Source: Zygnema circumcarinatum (lineage: Eukaryota; Streptophyta; Zygnematophyceae; Zygnematales; Zygnemataceae). Taken from it: DNA of 64,000 nucleotides. Location of the stretch: NCBI GenBank assembly GCA_037447605.1, contig CM074806.1, positions 4,318,913-4,382,912 on the forward strand. Direction: 5' to 3'. A program made the translations under genes and the position numbers. Of this stretch, positions 51,471 through 62,172 are shown one piece after another; within the stretch, counting starts at the first letter, position 1; every line of letters begins with the position of its first letter. The notes under the pieces were generated by a model, which did not search any database, was not told where the DNA came from, and saw only the letters and a list, made by a program, of their open reading frames with translations.

Positions 51471-52547
51471 CTAAAATTCAAAAAACTGCTAACCCACAAA
51501 ATTCTCAAAGACCACAAGCATTAAACCCTGAGACTTAGGGAAAAGAGAGTACAGAAAGAAAGGATATCTCGGAGGATCTGAACCCGTTAAGAAATGGTAT
51601 ATCAAAATTGGATTGAATATGGCTATATGTAAAGGCGGCATCCATTTTTTTTTTGTATTTACTTTGTCACAATGTGAAGTGGGCGCATGGCTCCGTCAGT
51701 CAAGGAGAGGAGCTGAGAGACGAAAGACAAAATTTGGGACTGAGAAAAAAAAAATTGACCTCGACCTGATGACAGAAGAAGTCGGCGGTTCTGGACGTGC
51801 CAGCTGGCGCCTGCACGCCCCACATGGGCAGCCATGGCGAAGAGGCCGAGAGACAGACGGAATGAAATGCCCCGAGAGAGAGAGAGAGCGAGCGAGAGGG
51901 GGAGAGAGAGAGAGGGAGAGAGAGGGAGAGAGAGAGGGGGGGGGGAAAGAGAAAGCGAAGGATGGAAGAGGAATTGAGAGGGGCCCTCCCCCATAGGACG
52001 CAACGGCCGCACGAGACGCGACACGTGGCAGCCGCGGTCGGGATCGCCTCCGTGTGGTTTAAACTCCGGCCGACAGCGCGCCACGTCAGACGGCCGACTG
52101 CCACGTGGCAGCTCCTCGGCAGGCCCGGGACCTCCTCCAGCCAATCGGAGGGCTCCGATGGCGCCGGCCGACAGCTTCGCCACGTGGTGGCTCGCTATTG
52201 GTGAAAAAAGTCAACAAGGGTAAGCGTGACTACCACGTGGCACGATGTAAGTGGACGGTATAGAAGGATGGCGAATCAAAATGTGCCACGTGGATCCCCG
52301 CAGGCGTGGACTGGACCTTTTAGTCGATATATCGAAACTTGACGATACGATATCACAAAAGAAAGTATATACCGATACGGTACGATATCGATACGACATG
52401 ATATTAACACGTATTTGAATACATTGCCGGAAGTTCAAAGAAGAAGAAAAAGAGGAGGTCGGCTTTTTTATGGTCGGAGCCCTGAACCCTGAGCCCTTAG
52501 CCCTAAAGCCTGAGCCCCAATATCTGCAAACCCCTACTCCCTGTTAG
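51471..52547 (-). promoter_or_regulatory. Promoter region of the hydrolase gene, G-box cluster
   Basis: Four perfect CCACGTGG G-boxes (52101-52108, 52180-52187, 52233-52240, 52286-52293) and one ACACGTGG (52021-52028) lie within 275 bp, the densest cluster in the window. A GA array (51880-51955), CT on the gene's sense strand, lies just downstream and probably marks the core promoter or leader. The right boundary is the LTR at 52548. Confidence 0.55.
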
Positions 52548-53535
52548 TGTTAGTGTATGATAGTTAGACATTGCATTGTACACACTAACTTGTGAAGTAC
52601 TCAGTTGTTGAAAATGAGATCTGCTAGGCGTAGTGCTCTTAGATTTGGTGATGTCGGTGCTCTGACTTTGGCGAGTGCGCGGAGTATCGAACGAGCGGCG
52701 CTGATTGGTCACGGCGCTGACGCGGGTTCGCGGAGTACGGACGCGTGACTCTATCTTGTTAAGTGCCCGATCTAATTGGTCGCGGCGCGGACGCAGGTTC
52801 GTGGTGTACGGACGCGCGAGACTCTGATTGGTCGCGGCGCGGGCGCGAAACGCGGAGCGCAAAGTTGCGGCGCGGAAACGACATGGGAGATATTTGGCGG
52901 CGAACCGGAATACGCCACGTGGAACACTCGCTATGTGGGTCCGCTGGTTCGAGTGTACGGCCGAAGTGCCGGCGGACTTGTACGAATAATGTACGGACAG
53001 ACAAGAACTAGGTCGGTGCCGTCGTAGGTTTACGAGGCCACTCTCCGGTCGCTATTCCTGAGTGCGCCCACTCAGACTCGGTGCATGGGTGGGTTTGCAA
53101 TGGCGGACGCGACGTGACATGTGTGTCACGTCACGGACGCCATATTATATAGTGCTTAGTTTGACAATGGGAAAATAACCATACTAGTTCTGTCTCTTAT
53201 TCTGTGCCTGCTCGTGCTGTCATGCTTCCTTCACTTGTGTCGTGAGGTAGTGAGCAAGAGGGACTTACCTTGTAGTGGTGGGAGAACTTCATGTGGGTGG
53301 ACATTTCATTATAAAGGAGTTTTAGAGCCGTGAGCTTTCTCCTACACTTCTCTCGTTTGATTTCTTCTGTGCTTATCTCTGGTGTTCATTCTGTGAGTTA
53401 TGGGCGATGAGTGAATTGAGATAGAGCCTTGAGAGTGAAGGAGTGGAAATGTCTACATCGGTGGGAACACAAGTTCCCGTGGAGGGCGACACACGAGGTG
53501 TTTCCGGAAGCAGCGATCAGTCCCCTGCTTCAACA
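52548..53535 (+). mobile_element. LTR (family A), isolated copy
   Basis: Begins TGTTAGTGTATGATAGTTAG and ends TTCAACA. It shares with the solo LTR at 54263-55229 its start, a TATATAGTG box (about 53147) and a GGAGTTTTAGAGCC...GAGCTTTCTCCT block (53300-53350). No convincing target-site duplication flanks it and no primer-binding site follows, so it is a remnant. The 5' boundary could be 52542, because TGTTAG is doubled there. Confidence 0.7.
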
Positions 53536-53569
53536 ATTTTATCCTTTGATAAATAATTTACACCCCAAC

Positions 53570-53967
53570 TGTAGCGAAACGCTACAGTCACCCACGGGAG
53601 GTGTACTTAGGGCGCGCTCCGTCCTAGTACTCTCACCCCGGGCGCGGGCCGATTGGCCAAGGCGTCGGGGACCACCTAGGACCAGGAAGGGTCCTGGGAT
53701 CGAAACCTTGCGAAGGCTGCAAGGGTTCGATGCGGCGCGGTATACTGAGACATATATGTATCGCGTCGTCGATGTGGTCGAGGGGTCACGGAATCCCGAC
53801 CACATCTTCCTTACGTTTTAGAACGTAACCGTCGTCCGTACAATTACGGGTCACCGTTGGTACGGACGGACTGTCAGTCGGACCCCGCGCCGCGCGCGTA
53901 GGATCCGACCGTGCACTGACGTACGGAGGCGCGCCGCATCGCGGCGCACGCCGCGGGATGCGGTGAG
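53570..53967 (+). mobile_element. 5' part of a chromovirus-family LTR, cut by the assembly gap
   Basis: Starts TGTAGCGAAACGCTACA, matching the start of the 3' LTR at 61427 (TGTAGCCAAACGCTACA), and shares the following ACTTAG...GC block. It then diverges. It carries a tRNA-like A-box/B-box pair at the same distance from the LTR start as in the 3' LTR. Confidence 0.65.
53653..53707 (+). other. tRNA-like A-box/B-box cassette in LTR fragment
   Basis: TTGGCCAAGGCG (A-box-like, 53653-53664) and GGATCGAAACC (B-box-like, 53697-53707), 33 bp apart, in a context that resembles a decayed Leu/Ser-type tRNA gene. It starts 83 bp from the LTR start. Confidence 0.5.
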
Positions 53968-53977
53968 NNNNNNNNNN
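53968..53977. other. Assembly gap (10 N)
   Basis: Ten Ns. The gap removes the first ~39 bp expected of the chromovirus 5' LTR and may hide a larger amount of sequence. Confidence 1.
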
Positions 53978-54018
53978 ACTTAGAGCCCGGCGTGGCTTTA
54001 TGTTTCCATCCAATGCAG

Positions 54019-54077
54019 TACCTAACGGTTAGGGCATCGGATACCCTATAGGACGACGGAGGTCCTAGGTTCGAACC
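54019..54077 (+). other. tRNA-like A-box/B-box cassette in chromovirus 5' LTR
   Basis: TACCTAACGG (A-box-like, 54019-54028), then GTTAGGGCATCGG and, 40 bp on, GGTTCGAACC (B-box, 54068-54077). The D-arm-like and T-arm-like spacing is right for a tRNA promoter, but the acceptor and anticodon stems do not pair, so it is a tRNA-like relic rather than a tRNA gene. The 3' LTR has the same cassette. Confidence 0.6.
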
Positions 54078-54262
54078 ATAAGAACTGGTTCACCCGTGGG
54101 GCCGCCACATAATCTCTATGGGCCCCACGTCAGCGGCCAAGGTCCCCTCCTCTCAGCGTAGAGGAAGATCACGGACTAACGGCACCACGGGACCAATCCG
54201 GTCTCGCGATTGGATCTCGGGCCGCGGCCCGGATCCCCCTTTTGGACTTCTCCGTTCGTCCG

Positions 54263-55229
54263 TGTTAGAGTATGATAGTTAGCATGTTTTGTTGGAACAT
54301 TAGTTTTGTGTGTTTGTGTTGTGTGTTTCCTTGGCGGCGGTCTGGCGCTAAGTTAGTAAGTACGGACATTTAGTCGGCGGAAGAAGCCCGGCGCTGGCCC
54401 AGTCGAAGTGGCAGTAGCGGCAGCGACAAATGATGACATTAAGCGCCCGGGGCAGGCCAGGTGAAGATAATGGCCCGGCCTTGATCTACTTAGCCTTGAA
54501 TGTCGAGAAGTAGCCTTGGCGTGCATGCCCCAGATTGAAGCGATTCAGGACTTGGCGATACGGCGTCAGCCAGCCGGGCGATCGAGACGTCGTTAATTGC
54601 ATTGCATGGAAGTTAATGCGTCATCAATCTTGGAAGCGAGGTCAGATCCTACGGCGCCAAGGCGTGGATTGTAGAGGCGAGTCGGATCGGCCGAGGAGGA
54701 AGCGTCGGGATCGTGTGAGCGACGAGGATCGGCTTGGCAGGATGAGGTCGGGATAGGGGCCCTTCGCGGGCCCACTAGCCGATGTTGTGAGCTTCGTAAC
54801 ATGGTAGTGTCACGGATGTTGTGACATCGTATATAGTGTGTTGTTTTGTTTGGTTGTTAATCTTTTACTTCTGATTATCAACGTAGCTATTGTAGACTCT
54901 GAGACTCTGATGCTCGTTTTGATGATCATTACAATTTCTTGTTCTGCGAGTTAGTGGGCTTTTGAGTTTATTGGTCTATTTGAGAGTGTGTCTCTCATTT
55001 TGTGTTTATAAGATTATTATTAAGGAGTTTTAGAGCCGGTGAGCTTTCTCCTATCCTTTTCTCTCATATTCCGCTGCGGTATATTTCCGAGAGGTTCACT
55101 TCAGGAGTAAATGGGCTAAGGAGTGAATGTGAGAGTTTGGGAAATGTCATCATCGATCGAACGCTAACTCCATGGAAGGTGACGCGAGTGGAGAAGCCGC
55201 GCAAGAAGGGAGGAGTCCTCTGACCAACA
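54263..55229 (+). mobile_element. Solo LTR (family A) inserted in the chromovirus 5' LTR
   Basis: Begins TGTTAGAGTATGATAGTTAG and ends GACCAACA, flanked on both sides by GTCCG (54258-54262 and 55230-55234), a 5-bp target-site duplication. The corresponding site in the 3' LTR (about 61738-61746) is uninterrupted. It shares a TATATAGTG box and the GAGCTTTCTCCTA block with the LTR at 52548-53535. Confidence 0.88.
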
Positions 55230-55631
55230 GTCCGCATACAATAACCCGGCACTGCTGGTACGATTGAAGTTTGGCGCTGACCGGGCCGCCGCTGTAGGTT
55301 CACCGGCAGTAATCGACAGACGGCCGGGTGCGTCATGTTTTAGCGCTGCCGCTGAATGCGGCGCAGCACTCTCAGACAAGCAGGCCACCCTCTCTAATCT
55401 ATCTGAGTGAGAGGAACACGGCGGTTCACATTGACAGCCCCGCTTCCAATCCTCCATGCTGGTGAGGTTCTATCTGGGAAGCTTGGGGGCGTAAGTGACC
55501 GCTGCCACCCAACCAACGCACGGGCATTCGGTTGCACCCCTCGCCGAATGCGCCACCGAAGCTCTCTCTGCTCTCCTCAACTCGAAAAGCTGGTGTGTGA
55601 TTCCAGTCGGCGAGAGGCGTTTTCGTTACAT

Positions 55632-55648
55632 TGGTATCGAGGCCGCTG
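55632..55648 (+). other. Primer-binding site of the chromovirus
   Basis: TGGTATCGAGGCCGCTG immediately after the LTR end (GTTACA); it resembles the initiator Met-tRNA-complementary sites (TGGTATCAGAGC) of plant gypsy elements. Confidence 0.75.
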
Positions 55649-55687
55649 CTAAGGGCCTCTCTTTGACCAGAGAACCTGCGGGTCATA

Positions 55688-57183
55688 GTGACCACACGCC
55701 GGGCCGGAGGGGACCCAGGGCCCTCGGGGCCGCCACCTCCACCACCTTTCCCCCGGGACGAGGTGATGGAGGAGAACTCGGAGACTGCGGCCACCCCCAT
55801 GGAGGGGCCCAGTCCCGAGCCCACGGATGACCAAGGTCATCCGGTAACTGCTGCCCCTCTCCCCGCGTCACCGGAGCCGCTGGCTCCGGCAGAATCCACC
55901 GATCCCATGATCGGGGCCCGCCCATATCACGGCCTCAAGATGAAGAAGAGGATCACGAATCGGGAGCGGATGTAAGGTACAGGGCTGCCGCCACCATGGC
56001 TCAGACGCAGGCAGGTGTGGACGCATATGGAGCTCACTCGGCCCGGCCAGCTTGGTGGACACGCCTGGGAATGGAGTTCCGGGCCTTTCTCGACAGTTCG
56101 AGGATCGGTGAAGCTGCACAACCCCCCTCGTGCCGTAGAGGCAAAGTGGATGCGCTTGGTGTCCTCGTAGGGGTTAGGCGAAACCATTCTGCAGAAGGCC
56201 GTCGTCCCCGACAGCTTCAACCCACGCCGGGGGCAACGGGTGTAGTCCGACCCCGCCGGGTTTTTCCATCGGGGAGTCACCACGGGTATTTAACCACCCA
56301 GCAAGGGGGACTCGCCTGGGTACCAGCCGGGGCGGAGGAGATCCCAGTCCTCGGACTGCTCCTCCGCAACCTACTGAGGGATGCCCGACGGAATCGGGCC
56401 AAGGTGGCCCCGCTTTCCTTTTGGGGCGAACATCCTAACACGGACTGCTCGATTGAGCAGTGGTTGGGTCAAACGAAGGGTTACCTTTCAGTGACCAACC
56501 GCTCCCTCCGGGCAGGCTTTGCTTATCAAAGACTCGTAGAGGGAGCCGATACCGTGTGTATGAGGGCCTCTCCGATGATTGGGGATTCATTGGGATAAGT
56601 TCAGATGAACTTATCAACACTTTGGGCCTTGATCCCGCTTGGAGGCCCGGATAAGTTTTAACATTGTCCAAACCGCAACTGGCCAAGGCCGCGACTGCCA
56701 TGTTGGTGCCTCGATCACTCACTCACAAGCCTCGACAAAGCTGAGTTCTTTTTCCACTTCGTGAATGGCTTGAAGCCACACCGAGGAAAGGCAGCTTAAG
56801 AACTAACCCACGGACTTGGAAACCGCGGGGATCTCACGCCGACTCGGAAATACTTTGATGCGCCTATTCGCTTGGACACCTCAGCAGCGTATGTAGTGCC
56901 CTTCCCGACCCCAGCCAGAGGCTCCGCACGCATGTGGTCGCGGGAAGGCGGACCCTCAGCCCCGCCAAATTGGCGTGAAAGAACAGTTTAGCAAATGGAC
57001 CTGCTGCCCGCCCCACCCACCGCACGGCCGCAGAAGTTGACTCCAGAGGAAATGGAGAAGATGCAGCGGGAGAACAAGTGTTTCCGCTGCCGCAAGGAGG
57101 GGCACAAGGCCCGGGATTGCCCTCTGAACACCAAGGACAAGAAGGGCAAGGGGCCGGAAAACCCCAACCCACCAGCAGCTTAG
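55688..57183 (+). pseudogene. Chromovirus gag, broken
   Basis: A Pro-rich N-terminal frame (55688-55975) is followed by capsid-like scraps in shifting frames (for example ISSDELINTLGLDP near 56600). The end is an intact nucleocapsid-like stretch (56995-57183) with the zinc knuckle CFRCRKEGHKARDC. At least two frameshifts or stops separate these parts. The terminal GPENPNPPAA is also present, decayed, in the second copy at about 63110-63141. Confidence 0.8.
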
Positions 57184-58367
57184 GGGTCGTTGTTGGTGGA
57201 CATACTAGGCTAGGGGGAGGGAATGGGGCTGCCATCAAGGATAAAAGACTCTTGTTTCTTAGAACCCTGGACATTCTTAACTTGGTGGGCAGGCCTTTGG
57301 GAGTGCAAGATCTCTTTGTGTTTGATGTACTCCCTTCTTCCATTTCTCTCTCCCCTGCCACTGTAGTGACTCCTTCTGGGTTTATGGATGTAGTGATGAA
57401 TGGTGATTGGCATGTCTTTATCCTCAATGTCATGGGCGATGATGTTCTCATGCAATGTGCCATGGATGCTTTGCATGTCATGGGAAACACCTCCCATGTC
57501 CTTGGGCTGCATGTGCTGGTTCCTCAGCACATGGCAGTTCGCACCTTTCCCAACGCCACTTGGCGGTTGGTGAAACAGTTGAGGAAAGGGCACACGTTGG
57601 TGCAAGAGATGGAAGGATCCACCAGCTTGCTGGTTGGCTCACCCTACACATTGGTGTGGAGGACGACTCGTCCTCAACCTTCGCATATAGTGCGATCTAT
57701 GTTCCACCTTGCCCATCGTGCCATGACCTTCATCGGATCAGCCAATGGCCACCCAGCAGTTCTACTGCTAGATACTGGGGCAGATGCTAACTTTGTTAGT
57801 TCTGCGTTCACCCAGAGATTTGGGTTGACCACAGATCCCCATTCAGAAAGTGTTACTTTCGGGGATGGACGCAAGGGCCAGATCTCTGGTAGCGTCACAC
57901 TCAAGATCAAGCTCCAATCCTACTCCGGGGCAGTCAAGTGTCTTCTAACACAACTGGCCCCTGGTACTGATGTTATTTTAGGGAGTGCTTGGTTAACCAT
58001 GGTCAAGGCACAAATGGACTTTTCTGTCCCACATTGCATTCTGCACAGTGGTGACAGGCGGCTTACCCTGCACCCTGGCAGAGCCACATCCGCTGCTATC
58101 AAGCAGCCTGCTACTCCTTATCTCTGCTCAGCTATGCAATTGGCCAAAGCAGTTAAGGAAGGTTGCACCTTGTTCATGGTGCATGTCATGGCAGCCACTG
58201 AGGATGTTCATGACGAAGATCAGGAATGGCAGATCACATCTACGAATGTGCTCTCGGCCGTTCCACCCAAAATCCAACCTTTGTTGTATGAGTTCAGGGA
58301 TGTTTTCCCTGACGACCTTCCAAGAGGGTTGCCACCATCTAGAGGAGCGGGCACACAATCCTCTTGA
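57184..58367 (+). pseudogene. Chromovirus protease and start of reverse transcriptase, truncated by a frameshift
   Basis: An open stretch of about 390 codons. The retropepsin-type active site LLLDTGADANFVS is near 57770, followed by TDVILGSAWL, typical of gypsy proteases. The linker to reverse transcriptase EFRDVFPDDLPRGLPPSRG ends in a stop at 58365. Before the protease is about 200 codons of unfamiliar sequence rich in Met, Val and His. Confidence 0.85.
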
Positions 58368-59136
58368 GCTCTGAGCAAAGCCTTTGGCGTCATCTATATC
58401 GTGTTGGGGTTCAAAGAAACCGGTGAGACGCGAAAAGCAGTTGGCAACTTACGCGAAAAGGGCCGGGATAACTCAGTCAAAGCCCCTTGGGGCGCCCATC
58501 TTGTTTGTTGGGAAGAACGCATGGTTCGTTGAGGATGTGCATTGATTATCACAAGACCAACAAGATCACCCGCAAAGAACCGCTTGTTTTACTCACGTAT
58601 TGATGATCTGTTGATCGTTTCACGGCGCCCTCGAAGTGTTTACTTCCCATCTTGCTCAGGGTACCATCGACCGTGTTACTGGCTGATGTGCCAAACCGCG
58701 CCTCCGACATTGGTCATTTCCAATATATAAGGTGTTGCCCTTGGATTGACTAATGCTCCGGCGACTTTCCAGGCTGTAATGAACGAAATGTTCATCGGCA
58801 TGGACGAGTTTGTTTTGGTTTACCTCGATGATATCCTTGTCTTCAGTAAGACAGAGGAGGAACATCTTGAACACGTTCGGAAAGTGTTTGAGACCCTGAG
58901 GAAACACCAATTTTATGCCAAGAGGAAGAAGTGTCACTTCATGCAACGTGAGTTGCTTTATCTTGGGCATATCTTGAATGAACAGGGCCTTCGGACTGAT
59001 CCAGCCAAAGTTTCCGCTGTAGAAATCCTTATGCCACCGACCCACCCTCGGCACCAGTTGAGGTCTTTTCCTGGCTTTGCGAATTATTTTCAGAAGTTCA
59101 TCCAAGGGTTTAGTAAACTGTTACCCCTTGACTAAT
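58368..59136 (+). pseudogene. Chromovirus reverse transcriptase, broken
   Basis: The fingers region (TPWGAPILFVG near 58480) is scattered over several frames with stops. The palm is intact from 58740: LTNAPATFQAVMNEMF, then the catalytic VYLDDILVFS, then CHFMQRELLYLGHIL. A stop at 59133-59135 and a frame change precede RNase H. Confidence 0.9.
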
Positions 59137-60699
59137 TTGACACGCCTGCGTCCCTTACATGGACCCTCAATGCCGTGGATGTACCGGGTTGCGTGCGCCT
59201 ATGCACTTGTTACCGCACCCACTCTCCGTTTAGCGGACCCGTCCAAACCTTATGAAGTGGTTTGTGATGCTTCGGGATTCGCCTTGGGTGCCGTCTTGTT
59301 TCAAGATGGTCAACCTCTGGCGTATGAAAGTCGCAAAATGAATCCCGCTGAGCGCAACTATTCTGCAACAGAACAGGAACTGCTTGCAGTGGTCCACGCC
59401 CTGAGGACATGGCGGTGCTATTTAGAGGGGGCGAAAGCGGTCACGCTGGTCACTGACCACCGCCCGCTGACGTTCCTCTCAACCCAACATACCTTGTCTA
59501 GGCGGCAGGCACGCTGGTCTGAGTTCCTCCAAAGGTTTGACTGCCAGTGGGTCTATCGGCCCGGAAGGCTGAATGTCGCAGACCCACTGAGTAGGCAGCC
59601 TCGGCATCTTGCCTGGATGGTGCGCTCGTCGACTCGAGTGTTGGTGGAACGAGATGACAGAGGTGAGGGGCCGGCCAACCCCGAGTCTCCGTCTCCAGTA
59701 TGCTTTGTCATAGATCCCTCCACCAGTGACGCAGTCAACCCTCCTGCTCTCTCTGATCTCAGACAGATGATTCAGGAGGGGTATACTGGTGATCCTTTGT
59801 TCCTGGATGGCCAAGGAAATGGCTATAAGGACAAAGTGGTGTCTAAGGACGGATTCTGGTACCACGGCCAGCAGTTGGTCGTGCCCAAGGCCGGGACTGT
59901 ACGGCAGCTCATTCTGGGTGAGCTACATGATCCTCCGTACCGAGGTCACATGGGAGTTGCCAAAACCCGTGAGGCACTGCTCCGAGAGTTCTGGTGGCCT
60001 GGACTCTCGAGGGATGTGAAAGCGTATGTACTCGCTTGTCCAACTTGTCAACGAAACAAACCCCGCACTGGCAGGATCCCTGGCCAGCTGCAACCCCTCA
60101 CACCTCCTTTTCGGAAATGGGACAGTGTGGGTATGGATTCTGATCACGATCTCCTCGCGGACACCCTGGGCATGACTCCATCCCTCGCCTTTGTCGACGG
60201 CCGCCAGAAGATGGTGCATTTTGCACCAACTACTAAGACAGCTGGGGCCGACGAGATTGCACGGTTGTATGTTGACAAAGTGTGGAGCCGGCATGGTCTT
60301 CAGTCAGAAATTGTGTCTGACCGTGATCCACGATTCACCGGCCATTTTTGGACGGAAGTGCTCAAAATCGTTGGGACCAAGCAGGCGTTGAGTACAGCTT
60401 TCCACCCGCAAACCGATGGCCAGACGGAACGGGTGAACAGGATCCTGGAGGATTACCTCCGGCATTATGTGGGACCTACCCCGGATGGGTGGGACGAACT
60501 GCTCCCAGTGGCTGAGTATGCCATCAATAATGCTTTCCAGGAGTCCATTGGTACCACCCCCTTTCTTCTTGAACTTTGGCCAGCACCCCTAAATCCCCTG
60601 CAACCAAGGGATCAGCCCCCTGATCCGTGGAACATGGGCGTCCACAGAAACCCCGATCGTTGGAAGCTGAGAGGGACTGATGGGACTCAACCTCGCTAG
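59137..60699 (+). pseudogene. Chromovirus RNase H and integrase
   Basis: Long open frame. RNase H: VVCDASGFALGAVLFQ, SATEQELLAVVHAL, TLVTDHRPLTFL. Integrase: a zinc-binding N-domain with His in ELHDPPYRGHMG and Cys pair CPTCQRNK, then the catalytic core with Asp in GMDSDHD, Asp in SDRDPRFTGHFW and Glu in the helix after QTDGQTERVN. The frame ends at 60699 before the C-terminal domain. Confidence 0.93.
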
Positions 60700-60883
60700 C
60701 CGATCTTTTGTCCCACTAATGCCCCGAGGCGCCGCAGGGCACCTGCATTCCCCGCTAGCGCCCGCCGGGCGACATAAAAGGCCTATATGTTGACCGCCAA
60801 CAGACGCAACTCTACCTTCAACGGCGATGAGGTGTTGCTACAAGAAACTTGAGACTCAAAGCTTATGGCGGAACACGTAAGCT

Positions 60884-61426
60884 GTGGCCCCGCTTCATCG
60901 ACCTTTCAGGGTCGGGAAGCGAATCAATGATGTCGCTTACAGGTTGGATTTACCATCCCACATGAAGGTGCATCCGGTCTTTCATGTGGGTTTGCTAAAG
61001 GTCTACCGTAGCGATGGGAGGATCCAACCACCTCCCCCACCAGTGGAACTTGAAGGTGAACTTGAGTATGAAGTTGAAACCATTCAAGCCCACCGTATTG
61101 TGAGAAAGGGTCGATCTTCCCGTCACGAAAACCTCGTGAAATGGTTGGGCTATGGGGTTGAACATATCACATGGGAAGCCGAGGGCAACTTAACCAATTG
61201 CCGAGCTCATCAACTTGTACCGGAGGCTGGTGTGAGAGCTGGGCGCAGGGCGCACGTGGGGGTTCGCCGCCCCTCGCCGCTAACCTCGAAAGGGACTCTG
61301 ACCGGGATTATCGCCGAGCCCCTCCCTAAGCATCACGAGTTCGGACGCCAGTCGCTGGAAACTACGAAATGCCATACTACCTTCACACACGCGAATCCAG
61401 GCCGCTCACATTCTCACAGGGAGTAA
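60884..61426 (+). pseudogene. Chromovirus integrase C-terminal domain and chromodomain
   Basis: VFHVGLLKVYRSDG closes the integrase C-terminal barrel. A chromodomain follows: YEVETIQAHRIV, RHENLVKWLGYGVEHITWE, with the aromatic/acidic positions of the canonical fold. The connection to the upstream integrase frame is broken by stops between 60700 and 60884. Confidence 0.88.
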
Positions 61427-62172
61427 TGTAGCCAAACGCTACAAATACCCCAAGGGGAAGGGTTACTTAGAGCCCGGCGTGGCTTTATGTTTCCATCCAA
61501 TGCAGTACCTAACGGTTAGAGCATCGGATACCCTATAGGACGACGGAGGTCCTAGGTTCGAACCTTAAGAACTGGTTCACCAGTGGGGCCGCCACATAAT
61601 CTCTATGGGCCCCACATCAACTGCCAAGGTCCCCTCCTCTCAGCGTAGAGGAGGATCACGGATCAACGGCACCACGCGACCAACTGTGTTCGCTGATTGA
61701 TCTCGTCCGCTGCCCGATCCCCCTTTTGATTCTGTTCGCCGGGTCCGCATAATAACGGTTACCCGCTGGTAATGCGACAAGCTTCGATGGGCCGGACTCT
61801 CGCATCACGCGTAGGTTTTCACTGGCACTCTACGGGCATTTCTGGCTGCGCCTGCCGCGGGCGCCGCTGAATGCGGGCGTAGCACTCAGATAAGCAGGCC
61901 ACCTCTCACCCATTCGGAAGCCGAGGAACACGCGGCGGGTCCGGGCTATTGGATGTGCCTCGCCGCTTTCCAATCCTCCATGCCGGGTAGGAGGTTCTGG
62001 ACGGGAAGCTGGGCGTGGGTGACCTGCCGTTACCCAACCAACGTATCGGGTATTCCGGGTTGTGCACCCTCGCCGGCCGCGCCACTCTCCTCTCAAGCTC
62101 TCCTGTTTCTGAACTCGAAAGTGCTGGTGTGTGATTCCGCGCAGGCTGAAGAGGCGGTTTTCAGTCGTTACA
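61427..62172 (+). mobile_element. Chromovirus 3' LTR, also 5' LTR of the second copy
   Basis: Begins TGTAGCCAAACGCTACA and ends TCGTTACA. Its first 300 bp match 53978-54262, and the rest matches 55230-55630. Internal sequence of a second element follows directly. Confidence 0.88.
61506..61564 (+). other. tRNA-like A-box/B-box cassette in chromovirus 3' LTR
   Basis: TACCTAACGG at 61506-61515 and GGTTCGAACC at 61555-61564, 79 bp from the LTR start. The T-arm-like segment pairs at four of five positions (with one G-T). The cassette is nearly identical to the 5' LTR copy. Confidence 0.6.

Larger units (their letters stand above)
53978..62172 (+). mobile_element. Decayed Ty3/gypsy chromovirus retrotransposon
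   Basis: The 5' LTR is 53978-55630 (left tip lost in the gap, interrupted by a solo LTR at 54263-55229). The primer-binding site TGGTATCGAGGC at about 55632, complementary in type to initiator Met-tRNA, follows directly. Gag is 55688-57183, pol about 57184-60700, and a chromodomain tail ends about 61426. The 3' LTR 61427-62172 begins TGTAGCC after a short purine run and ends GTTACA. Without the insertion the 5' LTR is about 720 bp, against 746 bp for the 3' LTR. Gene order protease, RT, RNase H, integrase, chromodomain defines the chromovirus branch of Ty3/gypsy. Several frameshifts and stops interrupt the coding region, so the copy is inactive. Confidence 0.93.

Noticed and set aside
51659-52183. 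A 174-residue frame as the N-terminus of the hydrolase
   Set aside because: Part of it could be a leader exon, but no donor matches the phase of the next exon. The ATG at 51416-51418 inside that exon gives a sensible presequence instead.
54012-54084. A functional tRNA gene
   Set aside because: The B-box and a D-arm-like segment are present, but the acceptor and anticodon stems do not pair; treated as a tRNA-like cassette in an LTR.
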